The notes under the pieces were generated by a model. It was not told the origin of the DNA, made no database searches, and saw nothing but the letters and a program-made list of their open reading frames with translations. Both the position numbers and the translations under genes were made by a program. 64,000 bases of DNA from NCBI GenBank assembly GCA_021740915.1, contig JAIOYW010000010.1, forward strand, positions 62,001 through 126,000, given 5' to 3'. Position 1 is the stretch's first letter. Each line of letters opens with the position of its first letter. Of this stretch, positions 1 through 9,872 are shown one piece after another. The stretch comes from Ignavibacteriales bacterium (GTDB lineage: Bacteria; Bacteroidota; Ignavibacteria; Ignavibacteriales; Melioribacteraceae).

Positions 1-753
1 AACACACTGAGTTTTGCAATATTTGTCAGCATAATAATCCTTCTTTTATTTATTATTAAGAAAATTATTTATAGTTCGAGATCACTGGATTCTGCATCCA
101 AATTCTCAATAAATAAACTCACCAAATATATAATTATTATCTTTTCGTTCGTTACAAGCCTGCACTTGCTGGGATTCAATATTTCAGTGTTGCTCGCCGG
201 ATCTGCGGCCATTCTGGTTGGTATGGGTTTTGGGTTGCAAAATCTTTTCAGCGATTTTATCTCTGGCATTGTTCTTCTCCTCGATAAAACACTTAAAGTG
301 GATGACATTATTGAAGTGAACTCTATGATCTATAAAGTCAAAGAAATTAATTTCCGGTCAACAAAAGTGCTTGGCAGGGATGAAAACTACATTATACTTC
401 CCAATTCCGAACTAACAAGCAATAGAGTGATAAACTGGACTCACAGCGAAATCTCATCAAGATTTAAAGTCACAGTGGGAGTTGATTATTCGACTGATAT
501 TATCATTTTGATTAAAACTCTAAAAGAAGTTGCCCAAATACATCCTAAGGTATTAAAGCAGCCTGAACCTTTTGTAAGATTTGAAGACTTTGGTGATTCA
601 GCGCTTGTTTTCTCAGTGTTTTTCTATACCGATGAAGTTTTCAGAGTGGAAAACATCAAGAGTGAAATCAGAGTTGAAATTTTTAAGGCATTACACAACC
701 ATAAAATAACAATACCGTTCCCGCAACGCGTATTGCACATAAAAAACGAGTGA
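1..753 (+). CDS. MscS-family mechanosensitive ion channel (5' partial)
   Basis: The frame is open from the first base, so the start lies outside the window. The visible 250 residues begin with hydrophobic segments (about residues 4-20 and 42-60). The MscS pore helix and beta domain follow: a run around residues 58-85 with GSAAILVGMGFGLQNLFSDF, which resembles the TM3/pore signature of the family, and then a soluble beta-rich domain. Channels of this family sit in the inner membrane and relieve osmotic downshock. The stop is 3 bases before the TTG of a second MscS-like gene, so the two look co-transcribed. The family call is strong; the exact subfamily and the missing N-terminus cannot be judged. 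Confidence 0.85.
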   Translation, partial: NTLSFAIFVSIIILLLFIIKKIIYSSRSLDSASKFSINKLTKYIIIIFSFVTSLHLLGFNISVLLAGSAAILVGMGFGLQNLFSDFISGIVLLLDKTLKVDDIIEVNSMIYKVKEINFRSTKVLGRDENYIILPNSELTSNRVINWTHSEISSRFKVTVGVDYSTDIIILIKTLKEVAQIHPKVLKQPEPFVRFEDFGDSALVFSVFFYTDEVFRVENIKSEIRVEIFKALHNHKITIPFPQRVLHIKNE

Positions 754-756
754 ACT

Positions 757-1655
757 TTGGAAGAATTCATTAAATCTTATTTATTCAACCCGACTGTTGG
801 CAAGATAATTTCAGTTCTTATGGTATTAGCGTTATATGGGCCCTGATAAAATCAGTTCAAAGAAATTTCTTATCGAAGATAAAAGAAAATGATAACCGTT
901 ATCGGGCAAAGAAATTTAGCGGATTTATTGGATTTATACTTTCGCTGGTTCTTATTTCAGTGGTTTACAGCGATAAACTTGGAGGACTGACTGTCGCTCT
1001 CGGTGTTGCAGGTGCTGGTATTGCATTTGCCCTGCAGGAAGTTATTGTATCATTTGCCGGCTGGCTGACTATTATGTTTGGGGGTTTCTATAAATCCGGT
1101 GACAGAGTTCAGCTTGGTGGTATCAAAGGCGATGTAATGGATATTGGAGTTCTTCGCACAACAATTATGGAGACCGGACAATGGGTTGACGGTGATCTCT
1201 ATAATGGCAGGATAGTCCTTGTTGCAAATAGTTTTGTATTTAAGGAACCTGTTTATAATTATTCCGGGGAATTCCCCTTTCTCTGGGATGAAATAAAAAT
1301 ACCCGTTCAATATGGCAGCAATTACGAAAAAGCAAATGAAATTTTTCTTGAAATTGCCGGGGAAGTAACAAGTAATTTATCAGGGAAATCAAAAGAAAAC
1401 TGGGAATCTCTGAAAAATAAATACAGACTGGAAAATGCACAGACAGATCCAATGATCTCATTGGTGGCCAATGATAACTGGGTTGAATATACTATCCGCT
1501 ATGTCGTTGACTATAAACAACGGAGAAAAACAAAGACCCTGCTATTTACAAAAATCCTTGAAAAAATTGAAGCAACGAATGGCGAGATCAGGTTTGCATC
1601 GGCTACTTTCCATCTGGTCGAAGCGCCTGAAATTAAAGTGAAAATCAATTCGTGA
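757..1655 (+). CDS. Second MscS-like channel, interrupted by an apparent 1-base frameshift near 838-846
   Basis: A TTG at 757 (GAG about 7 bases upstream) opens a frame reading MEEFIKSYLFNPTVGKII, a plausible MscS N-terminus, which ends at a TGA at 844. The next frame carries on directly with ALIKSVQRNFLSKIKE and runs to 1655 through the pore-like VALGVAGAGIAFALQEVI and the cytoplasmic beta domain. One extra G in the G3C3 tract at 838-843 would restore a single protein of about 300 residues. The window does not show whether this is a real mutation or a homopolymer sequencing error. If real, only the C-terminal part from the GTG at 960 could be made, lacking the first membrane helix. It is tandem with the preceding channel and probably in the same transcript. 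Confidence 0.75.
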
Positions 1656-1706
1656 TCTGATTGCGGAATAAATTCTAAGTAAATTCCCTTATTTTTCCGG
1701 GTAATG

Positions 1707-1734
1707 AAAGTAAGAATTCCCGACTTCTTACTTT
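1707..1734 (+). terminator. Stem-loop terminator after the MscS pair
   Basis: A perfect 10-bp inverted repeat (aaagtaagaa / ttcttacttt) with an 8-base loop is followed by a short T run. It sits 50 bases after the second channel gene and 115 bases before hemH. The stem is A/T-rich, so its strength is uncertain. The rest of the 195-base gap shows nothing else I can name. Confidence 0.5.
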
Positions 1735-1850
1735 TTCAGTGATGTCGGCAGCGGGAGCAGTGTGTTTCCATATCCCCTCATTCTCCATTGCCCCTAATTT
1801 TTTGTAAATTTGGAAGTTAAAAACCAAATATTCCACAGAAAGGGAAATCA

Positions 1851-2816
1851 TTGAAGAAAAGAGCTGTTGTACTTTTCAATCTGGGGGGACCAGATTCACT
1901 AAAAACAATTGAACCATTTTTATTTAATTTATTCTCAGACCCTGACATTTTTAAGATACCCTTTTTCCAGGGTCAGTTTGCAAAACTGATCTCGCGTCTG
2001 CGGGCGCCGAAAGTTGCAGGTCAATATGAAAAAATCGGCGGCAAATCCCCTCTGAACGAATGGACTGAAATTCAGCGCGGTAAGCTGGAAGATTTGCTCC
2101 GGAAAGATATTCCCGGGATCGATGTTTTCACCGCTATGCGTTACTGGAAACCGCTTAGTGACGAAACCGCCGAGAAAGTAAAAGCCGGCAATTACGATGA
2201 AATACTTCTGCTGCCTCAGTATCCTCATTATTCAATCGTTACTACCGGATCATCTTTTAATGAATGGAACAGAAAGTTCAGACCGGGCAAAGCGAAGCAG
2301 CTGCTTGTTGAAGAATACTGTGAACACCCCCTCTATCTTCAGGCTCTCAACGAAAGGATTGATGAAGCCCTGGGAAAATTCCCCGAAGAAAAAAGGGATA
2401 AGGTTTTACTGATGTTCAGTGCACATTCAACTCCCGAAAGTCTCTGGAAAAAAGGCGACCCTTACCGCGACCAGATTGTCCGGACAATGAATGCAATTAT
2501 GAGAATGCGCAGTAACGATCTTGAGCATCATTTATGCTTTCAGAGTAAAGTCGGTCCTGTCAAGTGGCTTGGACCTTCAACCGAAGAAAGCATTCAGGAA
2601 ATGATCAAAACGGGCAAAAAGAATCTTCTGCTTATCCCGGTAAGTTTTGTCTCCGATCATATCGAAACCCTTTTTGAACTTGGTGTTGAATACAGACATG
2701 TTGCTGAAGAAGCAGGAGTTGAAAACTATATCGTAACTGAGGGTTTTAACGGAGGCGATACTTATGTGCAGGCTATGGCAGTGATTGCCAGGAAATATTT
2801 TGCTTCAAAATTCTGA
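1851..2816 (+). CDS. hemH: Ferrochelatase
   Basis: Inserts ferrous iron into protoporphyrin IX to make protohaem, the last step of the protoporphyrin-dependent haem pathway. The protein has 321 residues, a normal bacterial length. Near residue 190 is the active-site histidine context LMFSAHSTPESLW; near 264 is the second conserved motif SFVSDHIETLFELGVEY with its acidic ligand. The N-terminal VVLFNLGGPDS is typical of the family. The start is a TTG with a purine-rich AAAGGGA about 7 bases upstream. It is the first gene of a four-gene haem operon and is followed after 6 bases by hemY. Without a long signal or membrane helix it is probably cytoplasmic or peripheral to the membrane. Confidence 0.95.
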   Translation: MKKRAVVLFNLGGPDSLKTIEPFLFNLFSDPDIFKIPFFQGQFAKLISRLRAPKVAGQYEKIGGKSPLNEWTEIQRGKLEDLLRKDIPGIDVFTAMRYWKPLSDETAEKVKAGNYDEILLLPQYPHYSIVTTGSSFNEWNRKFRPGKAKQLLVEEYCEHPLYLQALNERIDEALGKFPEEKRDKVLLMFSAHSTPESLWKKGDPYRDQIVRTMNAIMRMRSNDLEHHLCFQSKVGPVKWLGPSTEESIQEMIKTGKKNLLLIPVSFVSDHIETLFELGVEYRHVAEEAGVENYIVTEGFNGGDTYVQAMAVIARKYFASKF

Positions 2817-2822
2817 AAAATT

Positions 2823-4229
2823 ATGGAAAAGAAAAAAATAAAAATCGCAATCCTTGGAGGCGGGATCTCTGCATTGACAGCCGCATTCCAACTTGAAAAA
2901 TCGGGTTACAGCGCTGTAATTTTCGAGCAGAATAGTGAACCGGGTGGTTCAATGATAACCCGGAATGAGGAAGGTTATCTGCTCGATTTTGGTCCAAACA
3001 GCGGACTTGAGACAACACCGCTTATCGCTGAGATAGTGAATGAAATCGGGATGGCTGACGAGATGGTTTACGCCAATGAAAAAGGAAATAAACGCTATAT
3101 TCTGAAAAATGGCAAATTAATCCCGCTGCCTATGTCACCGGCTGCATTCTTTAAAACACCTCTCTTTTCAGCAAGGGCAAAATTCAGACTTCTTGCAGAA
3201 CCGTTTATTAAAAGAAGCCATGACGGATATTATCAGTCTATAGCCGATTTCGTCCGCAGACGGCTTGGCACGGAATTCCTCGATTATGCAATAAATCCAT
3301 TCGTAAGCGGAGTATTTGCAGGTGACCCCGAGAAACTGAGTGTTAAATCTGCCTTCCCGAAACTCTACGCCCTCGAGGAAAATTACGGAGGACTTATAAA
3401 AGGCACTTTAATGGGCGCAAGGGAAAGAAAGAAACGAAAAGAAGTTGCCAAGCAAAGTGCAAAAATGTTCTCGTTCAGGAATGGTATGCAGTCAATGGCA
3501 AAAAGACTTGCTGAATATCTCAGTTCGGAGATCAAAACTGGGACAGAAATAGAATACGTCAGAAAATCGGAAGAAAAATTCGAAGTCATATACCGAAAAG
3601 ATGGCCAATCAGCAAGTGAATTCTTCGATCTTATCATTTCCGCTATCCCCGCCTATGATGCCGGCAGGATATTTCAATTCGGAGACGAAGACTTTGATCG
3701 TCACTGCTCACAGGTTTATTATCCGCCTGTCGCAGTTCTTTATCTCGGATTCCGGAAAAACCGGATTGCTCAGCCACTGGATGGGTTTGGATTCCTTATC
3801 CCTACAAAAGAAAAAAAAGATTTCCTGGGGGCAATATGGAGTTCAGTGCTTTTTGAAAACAGAGCGCCCGAAGATTATGAGTCATTCACACTTTTTATCG
3901 GCGGAGCGCAGAAACCTGAAATTCTCGATCAGGATGATGAAAACCTTATCGCTAACACCGTCGCAGAATTTAAGAAAATAATGAAAATAGATTCCGATCC
4001 GGAATTTGTAAAAATCAGGAGATGGGAAAAAGCCATCCCGCAGTATAATCTTGGTTATATCGAGCACGAAAGGTATTTTGAATCGTTCGAAAACAACAAC
4101 CCGGGTGTATTTCTTTCAGGAAATTTCCGGGGCGGTATTTCAGTCGGTGATTGCTTTAAAAATTCCAGCCTTACAGCTTCACGAGTACTCGAATATATTA
4201 ATAAAATAAGCAAACCAACGGAGAATTAA
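2823..4229 (+). CDS. hemY: Protoporphyrinogen oxidase, oxygen-dependent HemY type
   Basis: FAD enzyme oxidising protoporphyrinogen IX to protoporphyrin IX. The 468-residue length matches the HemY/PPOX family and not the short HemG or the HemJ membrane type. The dinucleotide-binding fold is at the N-terminus ([14 protein letters not shown], residues about 9-22) with a downstream acidic [10 protein letters not shown] stretch. The C-terminus carries a typical FAD-closing segment, [19 protein letters not shown]. It lies between ferrochelatase and hemB, so the function is supported by context as well as sequence. Some enzymes of this fold oxidise coproporphyrinogen III instead. The neighbouring HemH does not settle which branch is used. 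Confidence 0.92.
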   Translation: MEKKKIKIAILGGGISALTAAFQLEKSGYSAVIFEQNSEPGGSMITRNEEGYLLDFGPNSGLETTPLIAEIVNEIGMADEMVYANEKGNKRYILKNGKLIPLPMSPAAFFKTPLFSARAKFRLLAEPFIKRSHDGYYQSIADFVRRRLGTEFLDYAINPFVSGVFAGDPEKLSVKSAFPKLYALEENYGGLIKGTLMGARERKKRKEVAKQSAKMFSFRNGMQSMAKRLAEYLSSEIKTGTEIEYVRKSEEKFEVIYRKDGQSASEFFDLIISAIPAYDAGRIFQFGDEDFDRHCSQVYYPPVAVLYLGFRKNRIAQPLDGFGFLIPTKEKKDFLGAIWSSVLFENRAPEDYESFTLFIGGAQKPEILDQDDENLIANTVAEFKKIMKIDSDPEFVKIRRWEKAIPQYNLGYIEHERYFESFENNNPGVFLSGNFRGGISVGDCFKNSSLTASRVLEYINKISKPTEN

Positions 4230-4230
4230 T

Positions 4231-5214
4231 ATGTCAGAATTTCCAATAAAAAGATTAAGAAGATTAAGATATAATGCTACCGTCAGGGATATGGTACGCG
4301 AAACTTCTTTGAGCAAGGATGATTTTATCTACCCGCTCTTTGCTGTCCCTGGAGAAAATATCAGAAAAGAAATAAAATCGATGCCCGGCGTTTTCCAGAT
4401 GTCTATAGATGTTCTTGTGAAAGAATGCGTTGAAGTTGAAGCGCTGGGAATTCCCGCCGTCATTCTGTTCGGGATACCTTCTCACAAAGATGAAAAAGGT
4501 TCTGAAGCATACGATGATAACGGGATTATCCAGAAAGCAGTAAGAGCGATAAAAAAAGCCACAAAGCGTCTGCTTGTTATTACTGATGTCTGCCTTTGCG
4601 AATATACTTCGCATGGTCATTGCGGTTTACTTCACGGTGAAGAAATTCTAAATGATGAGACACTCGAACTGCTCGCAGCCGAGGCGCTCTCCCACGCAAA
4701 AGCAGGAGCAGATATTATCGCCCCTTCTGATATGATGGATGGAAGAATTGCTGCGATAAGAAAAATTCTGGATGATAACGGATTCTATAAAATACCGGTT
4801 CTAAGTTATGCGGTGAAATATGCTTCCGGATTTTATGGTCCTTTCAGGGATGCTGCCGAATCTGCCCCCGCTTTCGGCGACAGAAAATCGCATCAGATGG
4901 ATCCTGCAAACAGTGATGAAGCCCTCCGCGAAGCCCAAAGCGATATTGATGAAGGCGCTGATATTATTATGGTAAAACCCGGGATGCCTTATCTTGATGT
5001 TATTCGCAGACTTAAAGATAATTTCAACCTGCCTATCGCTGCTTACCAGGTAAGCGGTGAATACGCAATGATAAAAGCAGCGGCTGGAAACGGCTGGCTC
5101 GATGAAGAAAGGGTCATGATCGAATCGCTGACGGCAATCAAAAGAGCCGGCGCCGATATGATCCTAACTTATTTCGCTAAGGATGCGGCAAATTATCTTG
5201 ATAGACAAAAGTGA
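4231..5214 (+). CDS. hemB: Porphobilinogen synthase (delta-aminolevulinate dehydratase)
   Basis: Condenses two 5-aminolevulinate molecules to porphobilinogen. At 327 residues it has the normal length. The two Schiff-base lysines are visible: one in [13 protein letters not shown] (about residue 195) and one in [11 protein letters not shown] (about 248). A cysteine-rich stretch [14 protein letters not shown] near residue 118 supplies three cysteines, indicating the zinc-dependent form. It begins 1 base after the hemY stop and its stop abuts hemL, consistent with translational coupling. The product is expected to be a cytoplasmic octamer. Confidence 0.97.
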   Translation: MSEFPIKRLRRLRYNATVRDMVRETSLSKDDFIYPLFAVPGENIRKEIKSMPGVFQMSIDVLVKECVEVEALGIPAVILFGIPSHKDEKGSEAYDDNGIIQKAVRAIKKATKRLLVITDVCLCEYTSHGHCGLLHGEEILNDETLELLAAEALSHAKAGADIIAPSDMMDGRIAAIRKILDDNGFYKIPVLSYAVKYASGFYGPFRDAAESAPAFGDRKSHQMDPANSDEALREAQSDIDEGADIIMVKPGMPYLDVIRRLKDNFNLPIAAYQVSGEYAMIKAAAGNGWLDEERVMIESLTAIKRAGADMILTYFAKDAANYLDRQK

Positions 5215-5228
5215 TCGTTGGAGAAATT

Positions 5229-6518
5229 ATGAATTTTAAAAAAAGTGAAGAACTCTTTTCAGAAGCTAAAAAATATATACCGGGGGGAGTAAATTCTCCT
5301 GTAAGGGCTTTCAAGGCAGTCGGCGGTAATCCTGTTTTTATGAAAGGCGGTGAAAAAGCCCTCTTATTCGATGTGGACGGAAATAAATATATCGATTATA
5401 TCGGAAGCTGGGGTCCCCATCTTTTTGGTCACAATCCGCCGTTTATTAAAAAAGCGGTGCTCGGGACAGCCGAAAACGGCACGAGTTTTGGCGCTCCGAC
5501 AGAACTTGAGATCAGGATGGCAAAACTGATAACTGAGCTTGTACCTTCAGTTGAAATGGTCAGGATGGTAAACAGCGGCACCGAAGCAACTATGAGTGCA
5601 GTAAGACTCGCAAGAGGTTTTACCGGAAGAAATAAGATAATAAAATTTGAGGGCTGTTATCATGGTCATGCTGATTTCTTCCTTATCAAAGCCGGATCGG
5701 GTGCACTGACGCTTGGCGTTCCGACAAGTCCCGGTGTGACACCTGCCAATGCTTCAGATACTCTTCTGGCTTTATTTAATGATATTGAATCCGTCAAATC
5801 ACTGGTTGCAGCGAACAAAAATGAAATTGCCGCCATAATAATTGAACCCGTTGCCGGGAATATGGGAGTTATTGCAAGCCGCGGTGATTTCCTCAGAGAC
5901 CTGCGCCGCATTTGTGATGAGGAAGGCATCGTTCTGATCTTCGATGAAGTTATGACCGGTTTCCGCCTTTCACCTTCCGGAGCTCAGGGTATCTACGGAA
6001 TCGCACCTGATATTTCCGTTTTTGGAAAGATCATTGGCGGAGGTCTGCCAGTTGGAGCTTTCGGAGGTAAACGTGAAATTTTTAACCAGCTTGCACCATT
6101 AGGACCGGTTTACCAGGCAGGAACCCTCAGCGGTAATCCACTTGCTATGTCCGCAGGATATGCGGCTCTTTCCTATATTGCTGAAAATCCCGGAATATAC
6201 CGGACACTTGAAGAGTATTCAGGCGCTTTGGAAGATGGTTTCAGGGAGAACCTTGCAAAACTCGGTCTTGGTTATCAGATCAACAGGGTTGGATCAATGA
6301 TGTGTATGTTTTTTACGAATAAAGCGGTAACTGATTTTGCATCGGCTCTCACTTCGGATACAGCTCTTTATGCAAAATATTTTCATAGTATGCTGGAATC
6401 AGGAGTATATCTGCCTCCTGCACAGTTCGAAGCGCTTTTTGTTTCCACCGTGCACGATGGTTCACTTATCAAAAAAACTATTGAGGCTCATTTTAACGCA
6501 TTAAAGAGCCTGGGATAA
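5229..6518 (+). CDS. hemL: Glutamate-1-semialdehyde 2,1-aminomutase
   Basis: PLP enzyme of the C5 pathway producing 5-aminolevulinate, so this organism makes ALA from glutamyl-tRNA. The PLP lysine is in SVFGKIIGGGLPVGAFGG (about residue 267), and the N-terminal YIPGGVNSPVRAF is diagnostic for the family. I chose the ATG at 5229 because GGAG lies 5 bases upstream (5220-5223). An in-frame GTG at 5211 overlaps the hemB stop and would add six residues of unfamily-like sequence. From 5229 the protein has 429 residues, the usual size. It is the last gene of the haem operon; hemA, hemC, hemD and hemE are not in this window. Confidence 0.97.
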   Translation: MNFKKSEELFSEAKKYIPGGVNSPVRAFKAVGGNPVFMKGGEKALLFDVDGNKYIDYIGSWGPHLFGHNPPFIKKAVLGTAENGTSFGAPTELEIRMAKLITELVPSVEMVRMVNSGTEATMSAVRLARGFTGRNKIIKFEGCYHGHADFFLIKAGSGALTLGVPTSPGVTPANASDTLLALFNDIESVKSLVAANKNEIAAIIIEPVAGNMGVIASRGDFLRDLRRICDEEGIVLIFDEVMTGFRLSPSGAQGIYGIAPDISVFGKIIGGGLPVGAFGGKREIFNQLAPLGPVYQAGTLSGNPLAMSAGYAALSYIAENPGIYRTLEEYSGALEDGFRENLAKLGLGYQINRVGSMMCMFFTNKAVTDFASALTSDTALYAKYFHSMLESGVYLPPAQFEALFVSTVHDGSLIKKTIEAHFNALKSLG

Positions 6519-6537
6519 ACAGTCACACTTTAAGGAA

Positions 6538-6569
6538 AACTGGACCTCACTTCAATCTGAGGTTCAGTT
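6538..6569. terminator. Stem-loop between convergent hemL and GHL10 gene
   Basis: A 12-bp inverted repeat (aactggacctca / tgaggttcagtt, one G-T pair) with an 8-base loop lies at the junction of two converging genes. The right part overlaps the last codons of the minus-strand gene. It could end both transcripts. Neither side has a long T run, so this is a candidate only. Confidence 0.4.
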
Positions 6570-8235
6570 CCTTCCCTCCGGATGCAAAAATAATCTTTAT
6601 TCCCGAATTTGCTCCGGCTGGCAATTTCAAAATGTTATCTCCCCTGAAAAGGTTAAATGCTGCAGTTGAATCTTTTTGATCTTTCCTGCTGACAATCACT
6701 CTTACAGAATCATTTTTATCAGAACGTAACACAATAAATTGTCCTTCTTTCTCTCTGACAAGATATGCCCCCGGCTCTTTCCCCTTTTCAAGCAGTGAGT
6801 TAAGCTTTTTATCAAGAATTTTAATGGTTTCGCTCGTAAAGCTGCTTTCCTCCCATAGCCTGTTCATTCCCTTCAATGTAAGATAGTATTCTATTTTTCT
6901 TTTATTGCCGAGAGGCAGAGTTCTTTCCCTTTCAGTATAAGGAATAATCGTCAGCAGATTATCCGACCCAAGCGGTGATCCCTCCGATTCGGGCGAATAG
7001 ACAGAAATATAATATGGAGGCTCACCTGTTGACCCGTAGTCGTCCCACTTAAGAAATAATCCGGCGCCCTTTCCTGAATAATCAATTGATGCATAAAACA
7101 GATCAGGAGCTGTCGGTTTTTGAATCTCCATCCATTTTGCCGGAGGCGGAAGCGCTTTCTCGGCAAATGCAGGGATAACCGCATTTTTAATATTGGAATA
7201 TCTGAAAAATGCCACGCCCTCTGATCCGGCTCTGCGCGAAAATTCTATCATCCCGGGAATATCAGGAAAAACTTCATCTTTATACGCCGCGATGCCAAGC
7301 ACAATGTGCCGCCCGTATTTATTTTTCAGCCACTCGGCGGCTATTGCATCAAACGGGTATCTGCCTCCTCTCTGCCAGTATATCTGCGGTACGATATAAT
7401 CTAAAAGCCCTTCCTCAAGCCATTTTTCCGAATCCTGATAAACATCGTTATATCCTTCCCAGCCTTTTACTTTGCCGAAATTCCGCCTTATCCCTATCGG
7501 TGCCGAACCAACCTTAATATAAGGCTTGATACTTTTAACCCTCGAATTTATCTCCCTGAGGATTCGCGTCAGGTTTTCCCGCCTCCATGAGCCTTTATCC
7601 ATTGTGCTGCCTGAACTCCTGAACTCGTTATCGTCATTAAACGATTTTCCGGGATATCTGAAAAAATCAAGGTGAATTCCGTCAAAATCGTATTTAGTCA
7701 CAATTTCAGAAAAAAGATCTGCAAAATAAGCGCCCAGTCCGGGTTCCGCAGGATTAAACCAATACTGTGTTTTTCCTTCTTCTGTCCAGCTTTTCACCCA
7801 TTCTCTTCGGCTGTTATATGGGTGGTTTCTGTTCTCAAGCACACGGTTTTCCGCTCCGCTGTAAATTCTTATCATGTTAACCCAGGCATGTATCTCAAGT
7901 CCGAATTCTCTTGCCAGGGATACAGCGAGGCTGCAGGGATCATATGAAGGTCCCGCTCCGTTCCTGCCCGTAAAATAGTGCGTCATCGGTTCAATCTGTG
8001 AATTATAAAGCATCGTGCCGTTCGATCTTATCTGGAAATAAACAGTGTTATAATTCTTTTCTTTGAGATTCCTGAAAATTTCCCTTAATGATTCCATTTG
8101 CCGCTGTTCATCAAGAGTCGGCGGAGGCCAGTCAAGCCTGAAATTGGTAGTCAGCCATACGGCTCTCACTTCCCTTTCCACCTGAGCGGAAATAACAGAA
8201 GCAATAAACAGAGTGAACAGCAGGAATCTTTTCAT
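6547..8235 (-). CDS. Exported GHL10-family (DUF187) glycoside hydrolase-like protein
   Basis: The N-terminus MKRFLLFTLFIASVISAQ is a clear signal peptide. Residues about 22-400 match the GHL10 family (EVRAVWLTTN near the start, VYFQIRSNGTM, EIHAWVNMIRIY, a DGIHLDFFRYPG stretch and YIVPQIYWQ), a TIM-barrel group that includes the peptidoglycan glycosidase DigH. The last 160 residues look beta-rich and may be an accessory domain. The likely role is hydrolysis of cell-wall or surface glycans in the periplasm or at the cell surface, but the substrate cannot be read from sequence. It starts 1 base after the aroB stop, so it is probably the distal gene of the aroK-aroB transcript, with no obvious metabolic link. 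Confidence 0.85.
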   Translation of the reverse strand: MKRFLLFTLFIASVISAQVEREVRAVWLTTNFRLDWPPPTLDEQRQMESLREIFRNLKEKNYNTVYFQIRSNGTMLYNSQIEPMTHYFTGRNGAGPSYDPCSLAVSLAREFGLEIHAWVNMIRIYSGAENRVLENRNHPYNSRREWVKSWTEEGKTQYWFNPAEPGLGAYFADLFSEIVTKYDFDGIHLDFFRYPGKSFNDDNEFRSSGSTMDKGSWRRENLTRILREINSRVKSIKPYIKVGSAPIGIRRNFGKVKGWEGYNDVYQDSEKWLEEGLLDYIVPQIYWQRGGRYPFDAIAAEWLKNKYGRHIVLGIAAYKDEVFPDIPGMIEFSRRAGSEGVAFFRYSNIKNAVIPAFAEKALPPPAKWMEIQKPTAPDLFYASIDYSGKGAGLFLKWDDYGSTGEPPYYISVYSPESEGSPLGSDNLLTIIPYTERERTLPLGNKRKIEYYLTLKGMNRLWEESSFTSETIKILDKKLNSLLEKGKEPGAYLVREKEGQFIVLRSDKNDSVRVIVSRKDQKDSTAAFNLFRGDNILKLPAGANSGIKIIFASGGKELNLRLK

Positions 8236-8236
8236 A

Positions 8237-9316
8237 TTAAAAATTTCCGTTTTCTATTATTTCTTTCAGATAATTCTCAGGAGCCGTTATCTCAGGCAGT
8301 ATTTCTCCCGGGAGACACGGCAGTACAAATGAAATTTGTCCATCCTGATTTTTCTTGTCTGATATCATCACACTCCGCATCGAATTGAATGTCAGATATT
8401 CCGGTTTTGCAGGGAGTGAAAATTTCCCGATCAGTGTTTTTATCCGCTCATAGGTTTCGGCATCCATTAGATTCATCTTTCGCGATAACCCCGCTGCTAG
8501 CCGGCATCCGTAAAGGACGGCTACTCCATGCTTAATCTGGTATCCTGAAAGTGACTCAATACCATGTGCAAAAGTATGCCCAAGATTCAGCACTTTTCTT
8601 ATCCCGGATACTTCTTTCTCATCCTTCTCCACTATCCCGCCTTTTATCCTGATACATTCAGGGATAATTTCACCGGATAAAATTCTGTCGTCAATTTTCA
8701 GCGGTTCAGCTATTCCGGCCACTTTCTCAAAAAGATCGCCGCCGGTTATTAAAGAATATTTAACGATTTCGCCCCAGCCGCATAATTTTTCTTCAGTTGG
8801 AAGGGTAGATAAAAATCCCGGATACACAAAAACGGCAAAGGGCTGATGAAATGCTCCGGTAATGTTCTTAATGCCCCCATGATTAACCCCGGTTTTCCCA
8901 CCGATGCTGCTGTCAACCATCGCAAGCAGTGTGGTCGGAATGTGAACATAACTAATTCCGCGGGCAAAAACTGCAGCGGCAAATCCTGCAATATCACCTG
9001 TAATTCCACCGCCGATTGCAATAAGAATGGAGTCACGGTTAATTTTTTTTGAAACCATGTCCCCAAGTATCAAAGAGAGAGATTGAAGAGATTTGTTGTT
9101 TTCAGAAGCCTCAAAGCAATACTGCTCAGATTCTCCATCTGCCCTCAGTCTGTTTATCAGTTCTGAATGGTCTTTTAATACATTAGAGTCGGTAACAAAA
9201 TACCGCTTTTTGCCTTTGAAATGTTTATCCAGAAATCCGGAAAAAACAGCAGCGATATCATCATTAATAATAACACTGTATTTTCCCGAAGGAGCATTGA
9301 TTTGTATATCAGCCAT
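8237..9316 (-). CDS. aroB: 3-dehydroquinate synthase
   Basis: NAD- and metal-dependent conversion of DAHP to 3-dehydroquinate, the second shikimate-pathway step. Family motifs are all present: the glycine-rich GGGITGDIAGFAAAVFARG, PTTLLAMVDSSIGGKTGVN, the metal glutamate in GWGEIVKYSLI and the metal histidines in LNLGHTFAHGIE and KHGVAVLYG. I start at the ATG at 9316, giving 359 residues (MADIQINAPSGKY). The frame is open 34 codons further upstream, but that part lies within aroK and does not resemble AroB. The 8-base overlap with aroK indicates coupling. Confidence 0.96.
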   Translation of the reverse strand: MADIQINAPSGKYSVIINDDIAAVFSGFLDKHFKGKKRYFVTDSNVLKDHSELINRLRADGESEQYCFEASENNKSLQSLSLILGDMVSKKINRDSILIAIGGGITGDIAGFAAAVFARGISYVHIPTTLLAMVDSSIGGKTGVNHGGIKNITGAFHQPFAVFVYPGFLSTLPTEEKLCGWGEIVKYSLITGGDLFEKVAGIAEPLKIDDRILSGEIIPECIRIKGGIVEKDEKEVSGIRKVLNLGHTFAHGIESLSGYQIKHGVAVLYGCRLAAGLSRKMNLMDAETYERIKTLIGKFSLPAKPEYLTFNSMRSVMISDKKNQDGQISFVLPCLPGEILPEITAPENYLKEIIENGNF

Positions 9317-9872
9317 AAATTTTTCTGCTAACTTTTTTAACGAGCGAGTCAACTGTAACTCCGATTGGAGAAAGATCTGTGCGCATAGAGATATCAGCCA
9401 GCCTGTAATATGCTTCACGTTCTTTCATCAACTGATTTATTCTTTTCTGAAAATCAGCCTCGGGCGATTCATCCAGAACGAGATCCCGGAAAATCGGTCT
9501 GTCAATTTTATTGCGCAGCCTTCGGAAAATTGTTTTCTCTGATGCCTCCAGATAAATGAGCAGACCCTTCTGCTTAATAAGCTGACGGTTTTTCTCCGAA
9601 TTCATTGTGCCGCCTCCAAGCGAAATTACGATCTCTTCTTCACACGAAACGGCATCAAGATGTTTTTCTTCTGTCTCTCTGAAATATTTTTCGCCTTTCT
9701 GCTCGAATATCGATGTTATTTCAAGATTTTCTGCACTTTCAATAACACGGTCAAGATCAGCATATTTCCAGCCAAGAACATTGGCGAGAATTGGTCCAAT
9801 CGTACTCTTACCGCTTGTCATAAAACCGGTCAGATAAATTCTCACTGTTTTTTCTTTCATCAAATTCTGCAT
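9309..9872 (-). CDS. aroK: Shikimate kinase
   Basis: ATP-dependent phosphorylation of shikimate to shikimate 3-phosphate. A Walker A loop (GFMTSGKSTIG, about residues 16-26) is followed by the shikimate-binding DLDRVIE and, near residue 83, the SLGGGTMNSE motif. The lid arginine region RPIFRD is also visible. It has 187 residues, normal for AroK. The ATG at 9872 shares one base with the stop of the upstream barrel gene (TGATG), and a second ATG four codons in is possible. It is co-transcribed with aroB downstream. Confidence 0.95.
   Translation of the reverse strand: MQNLMKEKTVRIYLTGFMTSGKSTIGPILANVLGWKYADLDRVIESAENLEITSIFEQKGEKYFRETEEKHLDAVSCEEEIVISLGGGTMNSEKNRQLIKQKGLLIYLEASEKTIFRRLRNKIDRPIFRDLVLDESPEADFQKRINQLMKEREAYYRLADISMRTDLSPIGVTVDSLVKKVSRKIYG

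Noticed and set aside
5211-5228. GTG at 5211 as hemL start
   Set aside because: The ATG at 5229 has GGAG 5 bases upstream and the normal protein N-terminus.
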